Source: Oreohelix idahoensis (lineage: Eukaryota; Mollusca; Gastropoda; Stylommatophora; Oreohelicidae). From it: a stretch of 64,000 bases of DNA. A model generated the notes under the pieces. That model was not told the origin of the DNA. It ran no database searches and worked only from the letters and a program-made list of their open reading frames with translations. Location: NCBI GenBank assembly GCA_024509875.1, contig JAMPIV010019075.1, positions 62,001 to 126,000 of the forward strand. The letters run 5' to 3'. Below are positions 12,185 to 21,599 of the stretch, piece after piece. How positions within the stretch are numbered: the stretch's first letter is position 1; every line of letters starts with the position of its first letter. A program made the translations under genes and the position numbers.

Positions 12185-13451
12185 TACTGGTGTCAGGAAG
12201 TGTTCGGACAATTTTCAGAATTCATCTTTTCCGTTACCCAATTGAACGAACTAATGTTCATGAATCAGGCTTCAAGTTGGGAAGATTCTAGTGGAAACAA
12301 CTTCAAGATCAATTCAGTTCGTCACAGGCAAAGTAACAGTGGAAATTGAACAGTTCAAGAAAGTCTCATTCAAGACGCAAGTCCAAGCTGGCAACTCAAA
12401 TTTACACATCAAGTTACGAAGGTCAAGGTCGAGTCTTCACTCCGATTAACGGTCTTTGAGTCGCTGAATCAAATCGATCGAATTTCATTCAATTTTTGAT
12501 CCTGAACGAGCACATAGAACCAGAAAGACAATCCATACACTTGTTAAACCTCCAGATCAACCGGGGAAGTATTTCAACAGAATTTCTTTCAATATCACGT
12601 TTGAAAATCTTCGTTCAACCGTTCAAGTCTGCTTCTCTGTGAAAACAAGTCTGAACAGCTGAGAGCATCTTGTTTATTTTCGGGATCACTATGGCATGAC
12701 CACATGAAGATAAGTTCTTGTCTAAATTAGAGCTTTCGACTAGATTGTGTTGTCCAGTTGGCTAGCTTTGGCCTTCAATTTTTCCTCCACTGTCACTTGT
12801 CTGTCTTACTTTGCAGCCCTAGTTTTATCATTACGTGTTTACTATCAATGTATTTTATGTAACTTCGCGGGAGGATGGATAGGGCTTATCATTGCTTCTA
12901 TATTCCTTTGGAAGATTTAAGCAATTTTAACGACTTTTAGGGATAATTGCTTATATTTGCTTACTGAGGATCTAACTGATTATTAATTTTTCTTTTAAGT
13001 TAGGAAATAAATGTTTCTTCAGTAAGCCATATAACCACTTTGCTTGTACTAGTTGTGACGTCACGTGCCTACGTCATTTAATTTAAATAAATTACTTTCC
13101 GTTTTGTGTCACTATTTTATTCGTTTGTGATCTAAACATCTCTCTGTCTCAATGTTAGTTTAGGACGACTTGTATCGTAAATTTGTGTAATGTTACTTTA
13201 AACATTTTATTTCTCTAATTATTAGGTCTAGTACTTACTTAGTTTCTTTTTATCTGTTTCATTGCGTCGTATAAGTGAATATATCATTTCATTTGCTTGT
13301 TCCATCCATCGTTTATCGTCACCTGTTCTTGTCGCTGGCTATAGTAAATATCATAGTTACTTTGAGTTAATGAAGCTCATATGTTCATAATATAGTTACT
13401 GACAAATAATATACTACTATAAGGTATTGAGAAACTTATAACCTTATAACC
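12185..13451 (+). other. Leader of the LTR element, with primer-binding site
   Basis: TGGTGTCAGGAAGTG at 12188-12202 starts with TGG as expected for pairing to a tRNA 3' CCA end. I do not assign the tRNA. The remainder has no long ORF and leads to the ATG at 13452. Confidence 0.65.
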
Positions 13452-16112
13452 ATGTCGGCCATTGAGTATTTTCTCAGGCAAGGGAAAAAATCTGGTTTAC
13501 AGGGACCATCTCTTCAGGACTTTATTATGAAAAATCTGAAGGAGGTAGAAATGGAAGAAGGTGATCAGTCCTCAATTGAAGATGAATGGTATTGGAAGGA
13601 AAATAGATTATTGAGAATCATTGATGATAGGGAAAGATTGATTGATGAGTTATTTGATGAGGTGAAAGCATTAAAATCACAAGTAGATGTAGATGGATCT
13701 AATTTTAGATCATTAACAGTTGATTTTTCAAAATGTAAGGAGTCATTAGATACTGCCTTGAGGGAGAATAAAGCTTTGAACTCTGAGATTTTGGTACTGC
13801 AAGATAACACTGCAGCATGTCAGAATAAAAGTTCCAAAATCAGTGATCACTGTTCTGATAAGGTTACTGATATTAATGAGAAGTTTTGTAAAGCAAAAGA
13901 GGCTTTGGAGGCCAGAATTCAATCACAAGTTGCTCAAATTAAGGGTCTTGTTCGTGATATGTCGAAATTGAGACTCGAGTTGAAAGAGAAGAAGTATAAA
14001 GAACAATCTCTTACTCATGAGTTGGTTACTGTGAAAGCAGAATATGAGAATTTTAAACATAAGACCAATGAGACCAAGACTTATGTAGATTCAGAGTCTG
14101 ATATATTATGTGTTCTAAGAAAAGAAAACTCTGAACTCAGAGATAATATTAAACGACTAAGTGAGAAAAACAGTAAGTTACAACTTAGTAAGTCAGAACT
14201 TAGAAAACCTACTCCTTATGTGGAATTAGGAAATTTAAAACAGGAGATCAGGTATGACAATGATAAGGAAAAAGCTCTTACCAGTGAACTGGAACAATTA
14301 AAGATAGATTATGAGAATTTCAAAGTTGAGGCCCAGAAACATGTAGATTCCAAGATGTTTCAGATTGTTGGTCTATTAGATGAGAATGAAGATCTATTAC
14401 AACAACTTGAGGAGAAACAAATAGGATTGCCCGAGAAGGTTGCTGATCTTAAGGAAAGCCATTATAACTCTATTAAAGGACTACAACTTGAACTTCAACA
14501 AGAAAAGGCAAAAAATATGGAGACTGTTAGTAGACACTCTATGGAAATTGAACAACTGACTAATACTGCTGCTGCAGAACATAAAGTAAAAGATTTAGAG
14601 ATTAGTAAATTACATCGAAGGGTGGATGTTTTATTAGATATCTTATCACAGGAACATGTATTGCCATCAGATGGCATGGATTTGGGTATGAAATTGGGTT
14701 ACCGTGATATTTCACCACACCCAAACGATTTTGTGCAGAAGCATAGCATTTCAAATGCTAAACTTAGTGGTGATGATACAGATCGCTCTCATAAGAGTAA
14801 TATTCGACTTCCAGCATTCAATGCTAAGATTCATTTACAACGACGGGATAGTCGATCATTCAGAGGAAAATATGGCTTTTCTCGTCAGGATTCTTATGTC
14901 AGGGTTTCCTGTCATAACCGTTCTGATTTTCATGATGGTAGATCTTGGCGTAAGGCCAATGCTAGGTATGTCACTATGGGAAAAAGTCCACCACATGGGA
15001 ATAATAATGGTAAACAAAACACCCTTACGGGATGTGAACAGATGAAGTTCCATGAGACCAAACTTCATGATGATATTTGTTATTGTTATAGTCATGAGGA
15101 TCATATTGTTGGTAAAACAGCTGTTGATAGGAAATATACGACATCTCAGGGTGACACTCCTCAGCTACCACATGAGACATCTACTAATGTGGAGGATGTC
15201 GTTCATACTGTTTCTATTTATTTTGATAGGAATCGCTACGAACAGCTTTGTCTTCAAAATACAGTCAATGCTGATGGTAGGGTGGCATCGACTGTACCTT
15301 CCGGTCGGTCCGTCATGTCATGCTCAGATACGACAGGTCGGATTGACAATCATCGGGCTACACCCGATGGTGATGAGCTGCAACATGTGAAATCTGCTCA
15401 TTTGGAAGATGTTGATCATCATATTGGTTCCATTTATTTTGATGAGAATATATATACACAACTTTGTCTTCAAAAGACATTTAATACTGATGTTGTGGAG
15501 ACATCGACTGAATCTTCCGAGCATCCTGTCATGACATGCTCAGACGTGACTAATAGTATTGGTCATCATCACATGAGTAAACAGCACGCTCATGGTACGA
15601 CTACTCTTAAGAGTAGGAATGATGTTGGCAAAGGGGATATAAAATTTAGTAGAAAGAGTCATGATGCCGGACGAGGGGTAGTTGATAATCATACTCGTCG
15701 GGATGATCACAAGGATAACCATGATCGTCCAGCTCTTACGACATGCAAGGAACGAGATATACATAGCAATACCACTGTGCGCGTGACTCGCACGACACAT
15801 GATAGATTCAATGATTCTCGGGCTCAGTTCAGACCTGGCCGAGATCATATTTCATTGAATCGCACTGTTTTAGTGCGCAATTTGCCTTTGGGTGCGACTT
15901 GGTATGCGCTCAGGAGATTTTTCCAGCGTATCGGAGATGTTGAATTTGTTCGTATGTTCGAACTTCAACATTCTTCTCACCAACTTGCATTTGTTCGTTT
16001 TGCTCGTTATTGCGATGCTCGCAGAGCGGTGAAATTCAAAAATGGTTCTCGTTTTGCACACCATTACTTAGACGTGCAACTCGCACGCAATTCTACACCA
16101 CGCACTTTATAG
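13452..16112 (+). CDS. Gag-position protein of the LTR element: long coiled coil plus C-terminal RRM
   Basis: An intact 886-residue ORF in the gag position of the LTR element. Residues about 40-430 are heptad-rich, Glu/Lys/Leu-dominated coiled coil. Residues about 430-570 are basic and rich in His/Arg/Ser. Residues about 575-720 hold two copies, about 71 residues apart, of a motif IYFD-N-Y-QLCLQ-T-N followed by CSD-T. Residues about 804-881 form an RNA-recognition motif: RNP2 as VLVRNL, helix 1 with FFQRIGDVEFVRMF, RNP1 as QLAFVRF, helix 2 DARRAVKF, and last strand LDVQLAR. No CCHC knuckle or protease motif is visible. Coiled coil plus RRM recalls LINE-1 ORF1p rather than classical Gag. A role in RNA binding and particle or RNP assembly is inferred. 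The start is the first ATG of the frame, in a good context (ACCATGT). Confidence 0.85.
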   Translation: MSAIEYFLRQGKKSGLQGPSLQDFIMKNLKEVEMEEGDQSSIEDEWYWKENRLLRIIDDRERLIDELFDEVKALKSQVDVDGSNFRSLTVDFSKCKESLDTALRENKALNSEILVLQDNTAACQNKSSKISDHCSDKVTDINEKFCKAKEALEARIQSQVAQIKGLVRDMSKLRLELKEKKYKEQSLTHELVTVKAEYENFKHKTNETKTYVDSESDILCVLRKENSELRDNIKRLSEKNSKLQLSKSELRKPTPYVELGNLKQEIRYDNDKEKALTSELEQLKIDYENFKVEAQKHVDSKMFQIVGLLDENEDLLQQLEEKQIGLPEKVADLKESHYNSIKGLQLELQQEKAKNMETVSRHSMEIEQLTNTAAAEHKVKDLEISKLHRRVDVLLDILSQEHVLPSDGMDLGMKLGYRDISPHPNDFVQKHSISNAKLSGDDTDRSHKSNIRLPAFNAKIHLQRRDSRSFRGKYGFSRQDSYVRVSCHNRSDFHDGRSWRKANARYVTMGKSPPHGNNNGKQNTLTGCEQMKFHETKLHDDICYCYSHEDHIVGKTAVDRKYTTSQGDTPQLPHETSTNVEDVVHTVSIYFDRNRYEQLCLQNTVNADGRVASTVPSGRSVMSCSDTTGRIDNHRATPDGDELQHVKSAHLEDVDHHIGSIYFDENIYTQLCLQKTFNTDVVETSTESSEHPVMTCSDVTNSIGHHHMSKQHAHGTTTLKSRNDVGKGDIKFSRKSHDAGRGVVDNHTRRDDHKDNHDRPALTTCKERDIHSNTTVRVTRTTHDRFNDSRAQFRPGRDHISLNRTVLVRNLPLGATWYALRRFFQRIGDVEFVRMFELQHSSHQLAFVRFARYCDARRAVKFKNGSRFAHHYLDVQLARNSTPRTL

Positions 16113-16247
16113 TTGCGTTGGATTATCTATTTTCTTCTGTCTTTGGATGTTTTGTTCTTCTCTACATCCATAGTTTAGTGTGCTATTTCTTATATTTGTT
16201 CGCACATGATAATTTTCTTTTGGTAATATTGACGTTATTTTTAGAAG
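16113..16247 (+). other. LTR element interior between ORF1 and the LINE insertion
   Basis: T-rich non-coding remnant. A typical element would have protease and RT here, but none is visible. Confidence 0.5.
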
Positions 16248-16458
16248 ATAATAATAATAATAATAATAGCACCTTCAGTCATAACTGACTATGTGAGCGC
16301 CCCTGAGGTGACAGCCCTCAGCTGCTTATTTTCCTGGTGCTCCTTTCGACGTTTTCTCCTTACCTATGCTTCCTGTGTGAGCCTCTCTTCGCCCAATCTG
16401 AGGTGGCGCCGTAAATAGCATCGCCACTTAGTGCGATCGGCAGCTTCATCCTCCCAGG
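16248..16458 (-). mobile_element. LINE family C 3' end inserted in the LTR element
   Basis: The reverse complement matches 53345-53555 closely: it includes the region coding for RTKWRCYL, the stretch encoding GEERLTQEAE, and the terminus TATGACTGAAGGGGCTATTATTATT. Here the (AAT)n tail is at 16248-16268. It is 5'-truncated at about 16458. It sits exactly where the front of pol is missing. Confidence 0.85.
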
Positions 16459-16640
16459 ATACTTGCTTCAATTATGTCTGTCATCAGTAATACTCGCATT
16501 ATTTGTGCTGACTTTACTGATCTATGTATTTTTGTCTTTATTACTGTAGGCAACTATGATTCGTTGCGTAAGTTCATTCATTTTAGGTGTTCGAATAACA
16601 TGATAATTGCAAGTACTTTTATTAGAATGAATACAAGCGC
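16459..16640 (+). other. LTR element interior before the pol remnant
   Basis: AT-rich and non-coding, and not similar to anything else seen in the window. Confidence 0.4.
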
Positions 16641-17531
16641 ATGATGTGCCGCCTTTGTGGCGATCGAAAAAATGTCATCACATACATCGATGACATCTGT
16701 CTATTTCACAACACATACATCGATGACATCTGTCTATTTCACAACACATGGGAAGACCATATTACTGGTTTATCTTCTCTACTTCTTACACTGCGACAAC
16801 ATGGTTTGACTGTAAGACCTTCAAAGGTCCAGATAGGTTGTCAGGAGATTACTTTTCTTGGTCACCGCATAGGTAACCATAGATTAAACCCTGATGACAA
16901 TACAGTCAAGCGGATACTGGAGATTGCCACTCCATCATCTAAGAAACAAGTAAGAAGTTTACTTGGGCTTCTTAACTATTACCATAAATTTATACCACGC
17001 TTCGCACAGATTTCTGCTCCTTTGTCCGGATTGTTGGCCAAAGGTAGTCCAAAAAAAATATTATGGACACCGCAGTGCGAAGAAGCTCTGAATATGATAA
17101 AGAATTTATTTAAGAATCCTCCTATCCTGTTATTGCCAAACATACAGTTACCATTTTTGATTCAAACAGATGCATCCAGCTCCGGAATTGCAGGTTGTTT
17201 GCTTCAATGGTATGAAGGGATACTCCATCCATGCTTGTTTGTCTCACGCAAGCTTACCCCGGCGGAACAGAAATACGCCACAGGAGAGCGCGAACTGCTC
17301 GCGGTGGTGTGGTGCTTGGAAAAACTATCTAAGTACTTGATAGGGCGAAAGTTCTTTATCTACACAGACCACAGTCCGCTCACGTTTATCACTTCGAGAA
17401 CTATGAAAAACGCAAGGATTCACAGGTGGTTTCTTTTACTACAAGAATTCGCCTTTTCAATAATTCCGATTTCAGGAACTGATAATAACCTCGCGGACTT
17501 GTTATCAAGAAATTTCACGTCACAGGACTAA
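16641..17531 (+). pseudogene. Gypsy pol remnant: RT C-terminal part and RNase H, YIDD duplicated
   Basis: A 296-codon frame. It opens a few codons before the RT active site and shows TYIDDICLFHN twice in tandem (a 33-bp duplication at about 16682-16747). It then has the RT thumb (HGLTVRPSKVQIGCQEITFLG), the connection LLGLLNYYHKFIPRF, and the RNase H domain (QTDASSSGIAG, YATGERELLAVVW, IYTDHSPLTFI, ending DNNLADLLSRN). Aspartates and glutamate expected for RNase H are present. RT motifs upstream of YIDD, protease and integrase are missing. The ORF ends 0.2 kb before the 3' LTR. The frame is open, but the enzyme cannot be a complete RT. Confidence 0.88.
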
Positions 17532-17714
17532 AATAACTTTCTTGTCTTGATGTTGACAATGGACATAATTTTATAATTGTTATTTCTAATTGGGAATATT
17601 AATTGCATTATTTCATTTTGACGTTAGATAACATTCATAGATTGTAGTCGGGCACATCTTCGCCACCACTCTCTCACGTGCCACGAGTGTCACGTTTGGG
17701 AGCGGGGGGGATGA
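17532..17714 (+). other. 3' untranslated interior and polypurine tract of the LTR element
   Basis: Non-coding, ending in the purine run GGGAGCGGGGGGGATGA (17698-17714), the expected plus-strand primer. The 3' LTR starts at 17715. Confidence 0.75.
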
Positions 17715-18735
17715 TGTTGAGGACTGTCTTGCGGCTTGCAGGCATGTGGATTGTGGCCACATTCCACATGCGTGCACCACTAGACACCTCAAATAAACTA
17801 AGACCAGAAATCGCGCAAATCAATGTATGACGCGTCTAGCTTAGTTACATTCTAGTCTATGTGTGGCCATTGAGCCTAACGGCAGTGTTGAAATGTGTGG
17901 TAAAACCACTTAAGGATCGTGTTTGAATATGTGGCACAGCCACTGATTATATATATATATGTGGAACGGTAGATCCACTGGAAAGTGTAAGATAGCGTAA
18001 TGATCCGTATCAAAGTTGATTATAGGACCAGGTAGAGTCCGTATTAGAATCGCGAACCAAGCAGATTACGTTCACCTTGAACTTATATATATGGCAGTTA
18101 AAGCCTGGCGATGCAAGCCAAAGATGTTGATTAATGATACATAGACAGGATCTATAGATTTACAGATAATGTACTCACTAGTATTGTGAAGGAATAATAA
18201 TTCTAAGGATCGGATTCGTTAAGAGTTGGTTGCACACTCTATTACGCTATAAACTTAACGGTTAACCCAGACGAGCTAAGTCTGTGAGAGGAACAATTGT
18301 GTAGAGCTTAAAACTATGATGAAGCCAATTTAAATGTGTGAATTGTTGTTGCACCATTGTGTAAAAGGATATATTAAATTGTTCAGTCGTCCATAGAACT
18401 TGTTGGTTGCCTGAATTATACAAGTTCTCGCTCTGTGCTGTGACTGTCATTAATCCTTGCAAGGTCAGTCCAGATGATCACAGGTATTTTCTAAGACTAA
18501 CTATAATCTAACCAACACTGCGGAAGAATTAATATACGATAACGACACTGAATATAATAATAATTTAATCACACCAGAATGGCTTAAAAACTGCACTCGA
18601 ACTAGAAAACTGGAATTAGAATGGATGAATTATAATATCTGAAATATTGACAAGCAACCCAATAAACTCACGTCCAACGGTGCTGAATCTTTTAATAACA
18701 TCTAGCAAGAAAAGATACAGCGGGAGACCGTAACA
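17715..18735 (+). repeat. 3' LTR, 1021 bp
   Basis: TGTTGAGG...CCGTAACA, near-identical to the 5' LTR, followed by GTCAT at 18736-18740. Confidence 0.93.
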
Positions 18736-18740
18736 GTCAT

Positions 18741-18811
18741 TAATAGGCTGAACTGCCCATGGTGGACTTCTGGTGTCATGTATTGTGGTTCGCACTGCTG
18801 ACCTGCCATTG
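18741..18811 (+). repeat. SINE1, inverted (+) copy, first piece
   Basis: Continues the head-to-head (+) copy that begins at about 11144. It runs TAATAGGCTGAACTGCCC to GACCTGCCATTG and is then interrupted by the 18812-21113 insertion. The copy resumes at 21119. Confidence 0.75.
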
Positions 18812-21113
18812 TGTCGTAAAATTAACAGATACAACGTTAAAATACCTCCAAAGATAACATGTAAGGATAAAAACAAAATGCGTAGGCTGCTGATAGTACA
18901 TGATCGCCCTGACCGCGGGTCATCACCCTCCATAAAAATTGACTTGCTAGACGGGAAGTCAAAACGGTTACCATTTGAACGGGATGAGAACGGCGGATCA
19001 AAAGGAAAAAAATATGACTGAAAAATTGCGTGAGACTAGCAAGGCTAAGGAGACGCAATTGGGGGGGGGAGGAGGGGGGGGGGGGGGGGGGGGGGCGAAG
19101 GAAAAATTCAAGTCCCCAAATTGACACGAGGTACGGAAAGGGACGCTTATGCGATACCAAGCCCTTTATTTGAATTCAGCGGCAAAAGCATTACAACGCA
19201 GATGCTTGAAATATTACAAAATTTAAAAAGTAACTTTTTCTTAATATTAATGTTAGGAATATAAAAATTAGCTGGCCGGATGGCCCATTCTGAGCAGTGA
19301 AATAATATGCTTTTATTTATACAGACGGATAGATAATAATGAAGACAATGACAAAAGACTGTTGTTCACATCAGCGAAAGACTGCATTGAATCAAACATG
19401 TCACTATTTGCACAAAAATCGCGACCTTGAAGACTCAAGTGTCCAAATCTAGTTAGAATGAAAGAGAAGGGGAATTGGTGGAAGCTGTGGCTAAAAATAA
19501 CTTTACAGACAAAAATTGTAGAGGGGATGAATAGGTTGGTTCAAAAACCAAGTACGTTTTGTGAAAACGCAAGTAGAGACGGACAGACTAACAGATAAAA
19601 ATCCATACTTGACTGAAGCATGACTGAAATGACTTTAGTGTAGGAAATTTGAATTTAAAAAAAACCAAGGCATTGATTGGCCACAGACAATCATATTATC
19701 CGCGCTCAGACGAGCTTTTTTGCCATTCCTCAATAGTTGTCCAGTGATAGACACAGTAAATTTCAAGTGTGGTGATTTCCAAATGAAATAAGTTCAGGGA
19801 CGCCATACTATAGCCAGCAGCTCAGCTGAGTTTTGCTAGCATTTCTGTGTTCTTTATTCATAATCTGGTAAGATTGAAATTATTTCTTTGTATATTTTGA
19901 ATATTGTTTAATGTTTCGAGTGATTTGATACTGCCATATCGAAATCTAGCCTTACAAACAAGTAAGGATTTGCTCTAGACCCCCCCGCCCTAGTTCAGGG
20001 TCTAGGGACAAACAATATACATAAACTCCAGCAAGGGTTAGGAAGGACAGATCAAGTGTTGAGAACAATGAAACATATTACCTATCCTATTTTAGGGCAG
20101 GAAACTAATGAACCTATTTCAGAATCTGTAGTCTGGGAGGACTTATCCGATGTGAAACCAACATGGTAAAATGTGCTGTATGGTCAGAGAGATCTGACCC
20201 GTCTATATGTTGTTGTTGTGTAGTGTGTGTCCAGTCATGGTTAGAGAATGGAATTTGACACATAAATAATACTTTGATTGCAGAGCTGTGAGTTTCAGTT
20301 GGCACCCAAGCGGTGTCGAATGAGTTGGTGATTTTACACGAGTGGATCCGTGCAGTAACGTTGTGTCAGAGCATTTTCTTATTGCCCCCAAGCACGGAGA
20401 GGTGGGGCCACCATAAGTCTTATATTGCCCCCAAGCACGGAGAGGTGGGGCCACCAGATCTCAGCACCAGAGCTACCTATTCAAAGTTGAGTGAGCCTCT
20501 GGTCTGCTGGAAATTCACCAACTCCATTTAGTTACTAACAATCCCATAAAATTCCTGCCATTACTGGACAATGTGTAGTCACTATAGATCGGGAGTGATG
20601 AGGCCACCCCAACAGCACAACCATTAACTATCCTCCCAATTAGATGACTGCTATAAACATTAATAAAACTAAATAGTCTAGTAACATACATATGTACACC
20701 CTTGCATTTATTATGTAATATTCCATGCATTTCTTTCAAAATTTCTAAATCTTTCATAAGTTCTGGTCAAAATAAAACTTGGTCCAGAACGAAATAAATG
20801 TAAGAAAATTTCTATCAAAATTTTTACACACTTGAGTTAGTTCAGTGTATTATAACATTTGTTAATATTATTAGACTTCTTAAATATCTGTGTGGGTGTC
20901 TATAAACTATCACACCACATTACATATCATTACCCTAGACATTTAACGTAGCCACATTCATTAGAAAAAAAAAAGATAAGTGTGAGGTCGTAGTGGTAGC
21001 GAGAAGGGCCTTCTGACAATTCAGTTACATATTATCTCAGGAGCCTTCACAGCTGACCTCATGCATCACACGTAGTACTATCACCATCATATAATACCAT
21101 CAAACCCACTACA
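18812..21113. mobile_element. 2.3-kb TG...CA insertion, possible solo LTR
   Basis: CATTG at 18807-18811 and at 21114-21118 flanks a 2302-bp block that starts TGTCGTAAAA and ends CCACTACA. TG...CA ends with a 5-bp duplication are the signature of an LTR, so a solo LTR is the simplest reading. 2.3 kb is long for that, and I see no internal terminal duplication or coding domain. It contains a G run (19061-19095) and a 35-bp tandem duplication (TTATTGCCCCCAAGCACGGA... at about 20379 and 20424). A transposon of another class is possible. Confidence 0.5.
19061..19095 (+). repeat. Homopolymeric G run
   Basis: G9, A, GG, A, then G22. This strongly G-quadruplex-prone tract lies inside the 2.3-kb insertion. 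Confidence 0.95.
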
Positions 21114-21118
21114 CATTG

Positions 21119-21320
21119 AAACATCATTTTTGATGATGCGTAGATGGCAGGGCGGATAGTGTGATTCGCTTGCATGGCTAGGCGGGGTTGTCGCACGGAA
21201 GGTCCAGTGTTCAAATCCTGGGTAAGCCACTCATGTCTGTTGTTTTTCTGTTGTCTGGTGTTCTACTTCTTTATTTCCTGCGAGTGCCTGATAACATACC
21301 TTTATATTTGTTTCATATTA
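21119..21320 (+). repeat. SINE1, inverted (+) copy, tRNA-like part and tail
   Basis: Resumes AAACATCATTTTTGATGATG and contains the tRNA-like segment (ATAGTGTGATTCGCTTGC ... GTTCAAATCC) and the 3' body. It ends at TTTCATATTA against the hAT target duplication (21321-21333). Confidence 0.8.
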
Positions 21321-21465
21321 ATCATATCTGAAAACCGCCTTTCAGCATTAAGCCATGCTAAGCATCGAGAGTAAAATGATTGATTCCTGCAGTGATTTCA
21401 ATGACAGAGTTATTGAAGTTTTTGTAACAAAGAAAGACAGAAAAATGGACTTCACTTTTAAATAG
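21321..21465 (+). pseudogene. hAT transposase C-terminal tail, after the insertion
   Basis: Directly after the second copy of the target duplication the hAT frame resumes as IISENRLSALS. One extra base near 21351 then shifts it, and the remaining C-terminus (SCSDFNDRVIEVFV...) ends at TAG 21463-21465. Sequence continuity across 11 kb shows that the intervening block is a later insertion. Confidence 0.8.
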
Positions 21466-21599
21466 GTTAGACACATTTGTGTCTGGGTTGATATTTTACA
21501 TGGTGGTCACAATTTGTGACTGTTATGTATAGTATTTTAAATGAATGAACAGTGCAGCACCCCCAATGACAACCCCCTGGAACCGCCACTGCCTATAAC

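Larger units (their letters stand above)
11162..18735 (+). mobile_element. Gypsy-related LTR retrotransposon, non-autonomous, with coiled-coil/RRM ORF
   Basis: Two long terminal repeats (11162-12184 and 17715-18735, each TG...CA) are flanked by the 5-bp duplication GTCAT. A primer-binding-site-like TGGTGTCAGGAAGTG lies 3 nt after the 5' LTR, and a purine tract (GGGAGCGGGGGGGATGA) immediately precedes the 3' LTR. The interior has about 1.27 kb of leader, one intact 886-codon ORF (13452-16112), a LINE 3' end, and a pol remnant (16641-17531). Protease, the first half of RT and integrase are absent. It is inserted in the SINE1 palindrome. Confidence 0.93.
7939..21591 (+). mobile_element. hAT DNA transposon, split by nested insertions
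   Basis: The left end CAGTGGCGG (7939) and right end CCGCCACTG (21583-21591) are inverted and flanked by the 8-bp duplication CCTATAAC (7931-7938 and 21592-21599). Subterminal CAGCACCCCC also occurs near both ends. An 8-bp duplication with CAG...CTG ends is the hAT signature. The native element occupies only 7939-10343 and 21334-21591 (about 2.7 kb); the rest is a nested insertion cluster flanked by its own duplication ATCATATCTGAAA. Confidence 0.92.

Noticed and set aside
14704..15848. Several 80-110-codon frames overlapping the retroelement ORF
   Set aside because: Shadows of the 886-codon ORF in other frames and on the other strand.
18837..19160. Proline-rich minus-strand frame
   Set aside because: The proline run is just the complement of the G tract at 19061-19095.
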